Shown: positions 1 through 8,706 of the stretch, one piece after another
Layout of the letters: every line of letters starts with the position of its first letter
Position numbering within the stretch: position 1 is the first letter of the stretch
Origin: Methyloceanibacter sp.
GTDB lineage: Bacteria > Pseudomonadota > Alphaproteobacteria > Rhizobiales > Methyloligellaceae
Direction of reading: 5' to 3'
Assembly: GCA_022865725.1 (NCBI GenBank)
Contig: JALHTP010000056.1
Coordinates: forward strand, 1 to 13,115
Length of the DNA stretch: 13,115 nucleotides
Notes under the pieces: model-generated
The model's input: the letters and a program-made list of their open reading frames with translations, nothing else
What the model was told of the DNA's origin: nothing
Databases searched by the model: none
Position numbers and translations under genes: made by a program

Positions 1-617
<617 letters not shown>

Positions 618-624
618 GGTTGCG

Positions 625-918
625 GTGCTGCCCGCCAAACGGGCGGCGCTCGAAGGCTCGGTCGATGTGGATGATGTGCGTCGCGCACTGGGCGGCTTGC
701 GCATCATGGCGCCGAGCGGCTTCGAGGTGGTGATGGATCTTTCCAACCATCATCTGCACAAGCCGGCGGTGATCGGCCGCATCACGGCCGACGCTCGCAT
801 CGTGCCGATCTGGATGAGCGCTGGCCTAATCGCGCCCGAGCCCTGGAGCCCTTGGTTGGAGCGCGGCGGCACGGCATCCGGCGTCACGCGAAGCGCGCCA
901 GCTCGCGCTGGCGGGTAG
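625..918 (+). pseudogene. C-terminal remnant of a urea/amide ABC transporter substrate-binding protein (UrtA-like)
   Basis: The frame from GTG 625 encodes 97 residues. Residues 11-78 resemble the C-terminal end of UrtA/FmdD-type periplasmic binding proteins (Peripla_BP family). The cues are VDVDDVRRAL, APSGFEVVMD, the very characteristic NHHLHKPAVIGRI (41-53) and the closing PEPWSPWL (71-78). Intact members are roughly 400 residues with a signal peptide. Here everything upstream is missing: the same frame is closed by a stop at 607-609, inside rho. After residue 78 the frame runs into an unrelated glycine/alanine/serine-rich tail to a TAG at 916-918. I see no ribosome binding site. No transporter permease or ATPase genes are nearby. 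I infer a decayed fragment left by a deletion or insertion event at the rho 3' end. The family call is by recalled motif similarity, not a search. Confidence 0.62.
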
Positions 919-942
919 GGTTCTCTGGCTTTCCACGCACTC

Positions 943-1020
943 CGTCATTCCGGCGAAAGCCGGAATCCAGTGCCAAAACAGCAGCTAATTTACTGGGTAC
1001 CGGCTTTCGCCGGTATGACG
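943..1020. repeat. Paired inverted repeat made of two hairpin units (dispersed palindromic element type)
   Basis: A 29-nt left arm (943-971) is inverted in the right arm (992-1020) with three mismatches, separated by 20 nt. Each arm is itself a hairpin. The left has stem ATTCCGGC/GCCGGAAT around a GAAA loop (947-966). The right has stem TACCGGC/GCCGGTA around TTTC (998-1015). One stem position is T-A in the left unit and A-T in the corresponding place of the right, so pairing is kept while the base changes. Short palindromes beginning CGTCATTCC are, as I recall, common dispersed intergenic elements in alphaproteobacteria and resemble REP-type sequences. The element lies between the 3' ends of the remnant and of the minus-strand GNAT gene. 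It has no T-run, so I do not call it a canonical intrinsic terminator, though it may block or stabilise transcripts from either side. Confidence 0.75.
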
Positions 1021-1070
1021 GGTCAGGCGATGGTGCGGATGTCACTCTCAGTCACCGGCAACGCGGCTGT
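1021..1070. other. Short intergenic stretch after the inverted repeat
   Basis: These 50 bases separate the inverted repeat from the stop codon of the minus-strand acetyltransferase. I see no gene, promoter or terminator signal in them. Confidence 0.5.
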
Positions 1071-1717
1071 TCACCGGCGCGTCCGCCACATCCCCGTCAC
1101 GACGGGGCCATCGCCTGGCGCCCGAAAGGAGACGACAGATAGGAATCCAAGCGACTCGTAGCGGTGGTTGTTGCCCGGATTGCTCGACTCGAGATAGGCA
1201 GGCATGCGCTCCGCGTCGATGCGCGCGAGGTTCTCCTTGAGCAGCGCCATGCCGAGGCCGCGCCCGCGATGCTCGTCCCTGGTGCCCAGGAGACTCAAAT
1301 AATAGTGAGGCTCGTCGCGCGGGTGGGCTTCATCGAAACGGCGCAGCAGCTCGGCGACCTCGGAGGCCCGCGACCCCACCAGCTCTTGCAGCAGGCCGGG
1401 GAGTCTCTGTTCTCCGTCAGCCGACAACTCGGTCCCGGACGGTGGGATCCAGACCGAGACGGTCTCGAAGCCCTCGGTCCTGAGCGTCCAAGGATAGCGC
1501 AGCGCGCCATCGATCCAATGTGTCCACCAGCGCCGTCGCGCCACGGGATCTGGAACCGCCCAAGACCAGGTGGGATCGTTGAGGAAGGCTTCGGCGATCA
1601 CATCGACCACCGTTGCCGCGTCCGCCGGGACGGCTGGCGCGACGGCCAGAGTTGTCGCCGGCAGACCGGGACGCCGTGCCTCGATCGAGCCGATGCCTTT
1701 TGCAGCTTCGCTGCCCA

Positions 1718-1718
<1 letters not shown>
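1071..1718 (-). CDS. GNAT-family N-acetyltransferase
   Basis: A 215-residue protein of the Gcn5-related acetyltransferase family, which transfers acetyl from acetyl-CoA to an amine. The substrate cannot be told. The acetyl-CoA motif A is clear at LSLLGTRDEHRGRGLGMALL (141-160), with the pyrophosphate-binding RGRGLG. It is followed by motif B-like YLESSNPGNNHRYESLGF (175-192). The N-terminal half holds AFLNDPTWSWAVPDP and VSVWIPPSGTELS, which I associate with a recurrent bacterial subfamily of unassigned GNATs, common in actinobacteria. I chose the ATG at 1718-1716 over the longer frame starting at 1796. A strong GGGAGGGAG ribosome site lies just upstream, and the ATG shares one base with the stop of the preceding yyaL-like gene (TGATG), suggesting translational coupling. 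Stop TGA at 1073-1071. The frame is intact. Confidence 0.87.
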
Positions 1719-3784
<2,066 letters not shown>

Positions 3785-3818
3785 GGCCCTTCCTTCCACT
3801 GCGGCCTAGGATAACGCA

Positions 3819-5180
3819 ATGGATCGAACAATTGGCGTCCCACAGCCCGACACCATCTTGGCGCTGGCGAGCGGCCCCGGGCTTGCGGCCATCGCGGTGA
3901 TCCGCGTCTCCGGGCCGCGGACGCGCGATGCGCTTGAAGCCTTTTGCGGTGGCGTGCCCCCTCCCCGTCACGCTGCCTTGCGCGACATCGGTCCGCCCCG
4001 CGCATCGAAGCTCGATCGCGGCCTCGTGCTGTTCTTCTCGGCGCCGGCGAGCTTCACCGGCGAGGACATGGCCGAGCTTCAGCTGCATGGCAGCCGCGCC
4101 GTGACCCGCGCCGTCATCGACGCCCTGCTCACCCTTCCCGGCATCCGCCTGGCTGAGCCTGGCGCCTTCGCCCGAAGGGCGTTCGAGAACGGCAAGCTCG
4201 ATCTTACCGAGGTCGAAGGCTTGGCCGATCTCATCGCCGCCGAGACGGAGGCGCAACGCGGTCAGGCGCTGGCGCAGTCAGAAGGCTCGCTGCGGCGTCT
4301 CTACGAAGGCTGGCGCGCCGATCTGCTCGGCGCGCAGGCGCTGATGGAGGCGGGCCTGGACTTCGCCGATGAAGCTGACGTGGCGACCGATGTGTCGGTC
4401 AAGGCCGGCGCCATCGTCGCCGTGTTGCTCGACTCGATCGCGCGCCATCTCGCCGACAATCGCGGCGAACGTTTGCGCGACGGCGTCCGCATCGTCATCG
4501 CCGGTCCGCCCAATGCCGGCAAGTCGAGCCTGCTGAATGCGCTCGCCAAGCGTGACGTGGCCATCGTGTCGGAGGAGGCGGGCACCACGCGCGATGTCAT
4601 CGAGGTGCATCTCGACCTCGCAGGTATCCCCGTGATCCTCACCGACACGGCGGGGATACGCGAGGCGCAAGGCAAGGTGGAAGAAGCGGGGATAGAGCGG
4701 GCATTGGCCCGCGTCGAGGATGCCGATCTGGTGCTGTGGTTGGTCGATGCCACCGCGCCGGCGTGGAGCGCGCCGCTTGATGTCCGGGGCACGACGGTCG
4801 GGCAAGTTTGGACAACTGGCGGGCAAGTTTGCGTATTGAACAAGATCGATCTGGCGACCGTCGCCAGCGGCCCTGATCGCATCGAGATCTCGGCCAAGAC
4901 GGGCGCTGGCGTCGACCGGCTGATCGCGGCGTTGGCGGCGAGGGCAGCCCAACTGGCTGAGATCGGCACCGGCTCGCCGCTGATGACAAGGGCCCGCCAC
5001 CGGACAGAGCTGGAGAGCGCCCAAGCCGCCTTGGACCGCTTCGGCGATTCCTCGCTGAGCCCCGAGCTCAAGGCCGAGGAGCTTCGCATCGCCGCCCGGC
5101 ATCTCGGCCGGCTCACCGGACACATCGATGTCGAGGAGGTCTTAGGCGCCATCTTCGCCGAGTTCTGCATCGGCAAGTGA
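3819..5180 (+). CDS. mnmE: tRNA uridine-5-carboxymethylaminomethyl modification GTPase MnmE
   Basis: MnmE works with MnmG to add a carboxymethylaminomethyl (or aminomethyl) group to C5 of wobble uridine 34 in a subset of tRNAs. The 453 residues match the usual length. The order is an N-terminal tetrahydrofolate-binding domain (DTILALASGPG at 11-21; AELQLHGS at 85-92), a helical domain, and an inserted G domain. G-motifs are GPPNAGKS (229-236), GTTRD (255-259), DTAG (276-279), NKID (341-344) and SAK (358-360). The protein ends in FCIGK, with the conserved cysteine C450. The start ATG at 3819 has AGG eight bases upstream. The segment before NKID contains a 12-nt sequence repeated 21 bp apart. 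It leads the plus-strand run to parB. The gap to mnmG is 77 bp with the ATG start I chose, or an overlap if a GTG at 5177 is used. Confidence 0.97.
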   Translation: MDRTIGVPQPDTILALASGPGLAAIAVIRVSGPRTRDALEAFCGGVPPPRHAALRDIGPPRASKLDRGLVLFFSAPASFTGEDMAELQLHGSRAVTRAVIDALLTLPGIRLAEPGAFARRAFENGKLDLTEVEGLADLIAAETEAQRGQALAQSEGSLRRLYEGWRADLLGAQALMEAGLDFADEADVATDVSVKAGAIVAVLLDSIARHLADNRGERLRDGVRIVIAGPPNAGKSSLLNALAKRDVAIVSEEAGTTRDVIEVHLDLAGIPVILTDTAGIREAQGKVEEAGIERALARVEDADLVLWLVDATAPAWSAPLDVRGTTVGQVWTTGGQVCVLNKIDLATVASGPDRIEISAKTGAGVDRLIAALAARAAQLAEIGTGSPLMTRARHRTELESAQAALDRFGDSSLSPELKAEELRIAARHLGRLTGHIDVEEVLGAIFAEFCIGK

Positions 5181-5190
5181 GCCCGCAACT

Positions 5191-5206
5191 TGATTCACGT
5201 GAAACA
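5191..5206. promoter_or_regulatory. parS: parS site (ParB-binding centromere sequence)
   Basis: The 16-mer TGATTCACGTGAAACA differs from the widely conserved bacterial parS consensus TGTTTCACGTGAAACA at one position (third base A for T) and keeps the central palindrome TTCACGTGAA. It lies in the mnmE-mnmG spacer, about 3.5 kb upstream of parB. ParB is known to nucleate on such sites near the origin and spread, and ParA then moves the complex. The match to a known consensus close to its own parAB genes makes this a strong call, though binding is not shown by sequence alone. Confidence 0.88.
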
Positions 5207-5257
5207 ATGGGGGGCGGGCGCTTTGACGCGAGCTGGCGAACGGATTACCTACCGGCC

Positions 5258-7162
5258 ATGGCTAAGGACTTAAGCAAGGGCTTCGACGTCATCGTCATCG
5301 GCGGCGGGCATGCCGGCTGCGAGGCAGCCGCTTCAGCCGCGCGCATGGGCGCCCGCACGGCCCTTGTCACGCATCGCTTCGCCACGGTCGGCGAGATGTC
5401 CTGCAACCCGGCCATTGGCGGGCTGGGGAAGGGGCATCTGGTGCGCGAGATCGATGCGCTCGACGGCTTGATGGGCCGCGTGGCCGACGCCGCCGGCATC
5501 CAGTTCCGGGTCCTGAACCGCAGCAAAGGCCCGGCCGTGCAGGGCCCCCGCGCCCAGGCCGATCGCAAGCTCTACCGCCAGGCCATGCAGGCCGCCATCC
5601 TGGCCACGCCTGGCCTCGAAGTGATCGAAGCCGCAGTCGAGGACCTCAGCGTCGAGCGCCGTATGGTTAACGGCGTCTTAACGGACATGGTTAACGGCGT
5701 TCTAACGGCCGACGGACGCCACATCTTAGCCGGCGCCGTCGTGCTCACCACCGGCACCTTCCTGAACGGGCTGATCCATATTGGCGAGCGAAAGATCTCG
5801 GCGGGCCGCATCAATGAGGCCCCGGCGCTGGGGCTCTCGGAGCGGCTCTACGCGCTTGGGCTCCGCATGGGCCGGCTGAAGACCGGCACCCCGCCTCGCC
5901 TCGATGGCCGCACCATCGACTGGGACGGGCTCCAGGTGCAGAACGGCGACGACCCGCCGCGACCCTTCTCCTTCCTCACCAAGACGATCGCAACGCCGCA
6001 GATTGCCTGCCACATTACCCACACCAACGACGCGACCCACGCGGTCATCGCCGCCAATCTCGACCGCGCGTCAATGTACTCGGGCGCCATCGAAAGCGTC
6101 GGCCCGCGTTATTGCCCGTCGATCGAAGACAAGGTCGTGCGCTTCAAGGAGCGCGGCAGCCACCAGATCTTCCTCGAGCCGGAAGGCCTCGACGACGACA
6201 CCGTCTATCCGAACGGCATCTCGACCTCGCTGCCTGAAGACGTGCAGCACGCGTTCCTGGCGACCATCCCGGGGCTCGAAAGGGCGCGGGTCATCAGGCC
6301 GGGCTACGCCATCGAATACGATCATGTCGATCCGCGCGAGCTCAGTGCCGGCCTGGAGGTCAAGGCGGTGCCAAGGCTTTTCCTGGCGGGCCAGATCAAC
6401 GGCACGACCGGATACGAGGAGGCCGCGGGGCAGGGGCTCGTCGCCGGCATCAACGCCGCGCTCGCGGCTTCGGGCGGCGAGGCGCGCTTCGGCGTGAGCC
6501 GCGCCGACGGCTATCTCGGCGTGATGATCGACGACCTCGTCACCCGCGGCGTGACCGAGCCGTACCGCATGTTCACCAGCCGCGCCGAATACCGGCTGAC
6601 GCTGCGCGCCGACAATGCCGATCAGCGCCTCACGCCACTCGGCACCGCCATCGGCTGTGTCGGAGCGGCCCGCAGCACTGCCTTCGCCGCCAAGGCGAAG
6701 CAGCTCGAAGAGGGCGAGACATTGCTGCGCGGCCTCACCCTCACGCCCGACCAGGCCGCCAAGTCCGGCCTCTCCGTCAATCGCGACGGGCGCAAGCGAA
6801 GCGCATACGAGCTGCTGTCCTATCCCGATGTGGATGTCGCGCGGCTGGCGACGATCTGGCCGGAGATCGGCCCGTTCGACCCCGCGCTCGCCGAGCAGCT
6901 CGCGGTCGACGCGCGCTACGCGGTCTACGTCAAGCGCCAGGAGCTAGACATCGCCGCCTTCCGCAAGGATGAGGGCATCGTCATCCCCCGCGATTTCGCC
7001 TTCGCGGCGCTTCCCGGCCTCTCGACCGAGCTCCGCCAGAAGCTCGAGCTTCATCGCCCCGCGAGCTTAGGTCAGGCGGCGAGGCTCGACGGCATGACGC
7101 CGGCCGCGCTGATGCTGCTTCTCGCGCACCTGAAAAAGTGCGCCACGGCGAAGAGCGCCTGA
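5258..7162 (+). CDS. mnmG: tRNA uridine-5-carboxymethylaminomethyl modification enzyme MnmG (GidA)
   Basis: MnmG is the FAD- and NADH-dependent partner of MnmE in wobble-uridine modification. The 634-residue product (E. coli about 629) shows the FAD dinucleotide fold IGGGHAGCEAA (14-24), the catalytic-loop motif SCNPAIGG (48-55), KGPAVQGPRAQADR, the family signature VGPRYCPSIEDK and the second signature AGQINGTTGYEEAAGQG. The C-terminal helical domain used for MnmE contact is present, ending HLKKCATAKSA. I chose ATG 5258 because it puts the usual few residues before FDVIVIGGG. GTG 5177 and ATG 5207 are in frame but would add 27 or 17 unconserved residues and translate through or next to parS. 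No strong ribosome site precedes 5258, so the start is uncertain. Residues 136-151 are a tandem repeat of MVNGVLTD/MVNGVLTA absent from E. coli MnmG. Confidence 0.95.
   Translation: MAKDLSKGFDVIVIGGGHAGCEAAASAARMGARTALVTHRFATVGEMSCNPAIGGLGKGHLVREIDALDGLMGRVADAAGIQFRVLNRSKGPAVQGPRAQADRKLYRQAMQAAILATPGLEVIEAAVEDLSVERRMVNGVLTDMVNGVLTADGRHILAGAVVLTTGTFLNGLIHIGERKISAGRINEAPALGLSERLYALGLRMGRLKTGTPPRLDGRTIDWDGLQVQNGDDPPRPFSFLTKTIATPQIACHITHTNDATHAVIAANLDRASMYSGAIESVGPRYCPSIEDKVVRFKERGSHQIFLEPEGLDDDTVYPNGISTSLPEDVQHAFLATIPGLERARVIRPGYAIEYDHVDPRELSAGLEVKAVPRLFLAGQINGTTGYEEAAGQGLVAGINAALAASGGEARFGVSRADGYLGVMIDDLVTRGVTEPYRMFTSRAEYRLTLRADNADQRLTPLGTAIGCVGAARSTAFAAKAKQLEEGETLLRGLTLTPDQAAKSGLSVNRDGRKRSAYELLSYPDVDVARLATIWPEIGPFDPALAEQLAVDARYAVYVKRQELDIAAFRKDEGIVIPRDFAFAALPGLSTELRQKLELHRPASLGQAARLDGMTPAALMLLLAHLKKCATAKSA
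5663..5710 (+). repeat. In-frame 24-bp tandem duplication inside mnmG
   Basis: Two adjacent 24-bp units (5663-5686 and 5687-5710) differ at only three bases. Two of these are synonymous (GTC TTA against GTT CTA, both Val-Leu) and one changes Asp to Ala in the last codon. They encode MVNGVLTD then MVNGVLTA. By recalled alignment to E. coli MnmG this adds about eight residues in the loop after VEDLSVE, ahead of the strand leading to VVLTTGTFLNG. Confidence 0.85.
5667..5681. promoter_or_regulatory. CtrA-box-like motif in mnmG
   Basis: TTAA-CGGCGTC-TTAA fits the TTAA-N7-TTAA consensus recognised by the alphaproteobacterial cell-cycle regulator CtrA. It lies within the first unit of the mnmG tandem duplication. 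In this GC-rich sequence TTAA is rare. The position inside a gene makes function uncertain. Confidence 0.35.
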
Positions 7163-7182
7163 GCCCTGGAAGGCGAGGGGAG

Positions 7183-7863
7183 ATGCCCGGCGAAAAACCT
7201 GCCGCGACCATCAGTGGACCTCAGGATTTCGCGGAAGTCTTTAAAGTTCCACGTGAAACAATCCACAGGCTCACCCGCTACGCCGAATTGCTGGCGCATT
7301 GGCAGACCCGCGCCAACCTGGTCGCCGCGTCCACTCTGCCCGTCCTCTGGTCCCGGCATTTTGCCGATTCGGCCCAACTCTGCGGCCTTGCGCCGGAGGC
7401 GCGACTCTGGCTGGATCTCGGCTCAGGGGCAGGTTTTCCGGGGCTCGTCGTTGCAATCCTTCAAACCGGGAGGCCGGATTTCCACATGCACCTCGTCGAG
7501 AGCAACCGGAAGAAATGCGCCTTCCTCGCCGAAGTCGCGCGCGAGACCAAGGCCCCTGTGGACATCCATCCCATGCGCATTGAAGACCTCGCGGAAAGCG
7601 CCCAGAGCCTTAGGCCTGACGTGGTGAGCGCGCGGGCGCTTGCGCCTTTGCCGCGTCTCTTAGAGCTAGCGCGCCCGTTCTTCGGGCCAGAGACCAGGGG
7701 GTTGTTCTTGAAAGGCGGCGAGACGCACGCCGAGATCGAGGCCGCCAGGGCGGATTGGAACTTCGCCTTTCGCCTGCATCCGAGTCTCACCTCGGTAGAC
7801 TCGCATATCGTCGAAATCACCGAGCTAAATCCCTGCGGCAACGATCGGGGGAACGCGTCATGA
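7183..7863 (+). CDS. rsmG: 16S rRNA (guanine527-N7)-methyltransferase RsmG (GidB)
   Basis: RsmG uses S-adenosylmethionine to methylate N7 of G527 in 16S rRNA. Loss of this modification is known to cause low-level streptomycin resistance. The 226-residue protein shows YAELLAHWQTRANLVAAST, RHFADSAQL, the SAM-binding motif WLDLGSGAGFPGLVVAI, LVESNRKKCAFL and VVSARALAPLPRLLELARPF, followed by FLKGG. ATG 7183 was chosen over the frame start at 7138 because GAGGGGAG lies immediately upstream and the longer form would overlap mnmG. The gap to mnmG is 20 bp, and the stop overlaps the parA start as ATGA, so coupled translation is likely. The N-terminal codons for VPRET contain a parS-like palindrome. 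The 3' end (after HIVEITEL) is a short unconserved tail. Confidence 0.95.
   Translation: MPGEKPAATISGPQDFAEVFKVPRETIHRLTRYAELLAHWQTRANLVAASTLPVLWSRHFADSAQLCGLAPEARLWLDLGSGAGFPGLVVAILQTGRPDFHMHLVESNRKKCAFLAEVARETKAPVDIHPMRIEDLAESAQSLRPDVVSARALAPLPRLLELARPFFGPETRGLFLKGGETHAEIEAARADWNFAFRLHPSLTSVDSHIVEITELNPCGNDRGNAS
7245..7260. promoter_or_regulatory. parS: Second parS-like site, inside rsmG coding sequence
   Basis: The 16-mer AGTTCCACGTGAAACA matches the parS consensus TGTTTCACGTGAAACA at 14 of 16 positions and keeps the CACGTGAAACA half intact. It lies in the rsmG frame as GTT CCA CGT GAA ACA (VPRET). From memory, many alphaproteobacterial RsmG proteins read VSRET at this point, which is what an exact parS would encode, so the site appears to be a conserved dual-use sequence. 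It is 2.05 kb from the first site and about 1.45 kb upstream of parB. Confidence 0.78.
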
Positions 7864-8672
7864 ACGCGCTCGGGCCAAGGCGCACGCGCGTTCTTGCGCT
7901 CGCCAATCAGAAGGGCGGGGTGGGCAAGACCACGACAGCCATCAATCTCGGCACGGCGCTTGCGGCCGTCGGCGAGCGCGTGCTCATCATCGACCTCGAT
8001 CCGCAAGGCAATGCCAGCACGGGGCTCGGCGTCGACGAGCGCCCGCTATCGACCTTCGATGTGCTGAGCGGGCAGGCCACCATCGGCGCGGCGCGGGTGC
8101 CGACCCATGTGCCGAGGCTCTCCATCGTGCCGGCCACCATCGACCTCATGTCCTTCGAGCGCGAGGCGGGAGCGTCGGCAGCCAGGCACTACCGCCTGCG
8201 CGATTGCCTGGCGGCGATGACCGCTGCCGAGGAGCCGGACATGACGACCACCTATGTCCTGATCGACTGTCCGCCCTCGCTGAATTTACTCACTGTTAAC
8301 GCTTTGGCCGCCGCCGACGCCGTGCTCGTGCCGCTGCAATGCGAGTTCTTCGCGCTGGAGGGCCTGGCGCAGCTCTTGAGCACGGTCGAGGAGATCAGGG
8401 TTCGCCTCAACCCGAAGCTCCAGATCCACGGCGTCGTGCTGACCATGTACGACCAGCGCACCAGCCTCTCGGATCAGGTGGTCGACGATGTGCGGCGCGT
8501 CTTGGGCGAGAAGGTCTATACGACCATCATCCCGCGCAATGTGCGAGTGGCCGAGTCGCCCTCGCATGGGAAGCCGGTGCTGCTCTACGATTATCGCTGC
8601 TCCGGCAGCCAGGCTTACATCCAGCTCGCCTCCGAGGTGATCGAGCGCGAGCGGCGGATGCGTGCGGCGTGA
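7860..8672 (+). CDS. parA: Chromosome partitioning ATPase ParA (Soj)
   Basis: ParA forms ATP-dependent dimers on the nucleoid. ParB bound at parS triggers hydrolysis and follows the retreating ParA gradient, segregating the origin region. The 270-residue protein has the deviant Walker A KGGVGKTT (18-25) with signature lysine K18, switch region IDLDPQGNAS (44-53), Walker B-type VLIDCPPSLNLL (133-144) and the C-terminal NVRVAESPSHGKPVLLYD (227-244). There is no long N-terminal DNA-binding extension, so this is the short chromosomal type rather than a plasmid P1-type ParA. The start ATG at 7860 overlaps the rsmG stop by four bases. A purine-rich GGGGGA lies a little upstream. It is followed after 34 bp by parB, so the two are almost certainly co-transcribed. 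Confidence 0.97.
   Translation: MNALGPRRTRVLALANQKGGVGKTTTAINLGTALAAVGERVLIIDLDPQGNASTGLGVDERPLSTFDVLSGQATIGAARVPTHVPRLSIVPATIDLMSFEREAGASAARHYRLRDCLAAMTAAEEPDMTTTYVLIDCPPSLNLLTVNALAAADAVLVPLQCEFFALEGLAQLLSTVEEIRVRLNPKLQIHGVVLTMYDQRTSLSDQVVDDVRRVLGEKVYTTIIPRNVRVAESPSHGKPVLLYDYRCSGSQAYIQLASEVIERERRMRAA
8285..8299. promoter_or_regulatory. Near-consensus CtrA-box-like motif in parA
   Basis: TTTA-CTCACTG-TTAA has one mismatch to TTAA-N7-TTAA with the correct spacing. It lies within parA codons just after the Walker B-type segment. It could be chance. Confidence 0.2.
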
Positions 8673-8706
8673 GGCTTGAAAGGTCTTTACGGGGAGGAGG
8701 CTCGCC

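Noticed and set aside
1092..1107. Hairpin CCCCGT-CACG-ACGGGG
   Set aside because: It lies inside GNAT coding sequence, has a short stem and no T-run, so it is not convincing as a terminator.
852..1161. Plus-strand frames of 96 and 63 codons across the inverted repeat
   Set aside because: They translate the palindromic repeat and the antisense of the GNAT end, with no ribosome site and no recognisable protein.
3785..3818. Possible divergent promoter between the YyaL-like gene and mnmE
   Set aside because: Only 34 bp separate the starts and I see no paired -35/-10 elements. Promoters probably lie within the neighbouring genes but cannot be placed.
4278..5188. Two long minus-strand frames
   Set aside because: Both are antisense shadows of mnmE, whose GTPase motifs are complete.
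7260..7269. AATCCACA resembling a DnaA box next to the second parS
   Set aside because: Two mismatches to TTATCCACA, no cluster of similar sites and no AT-rich unwinding region, so there is no support for an origin here.
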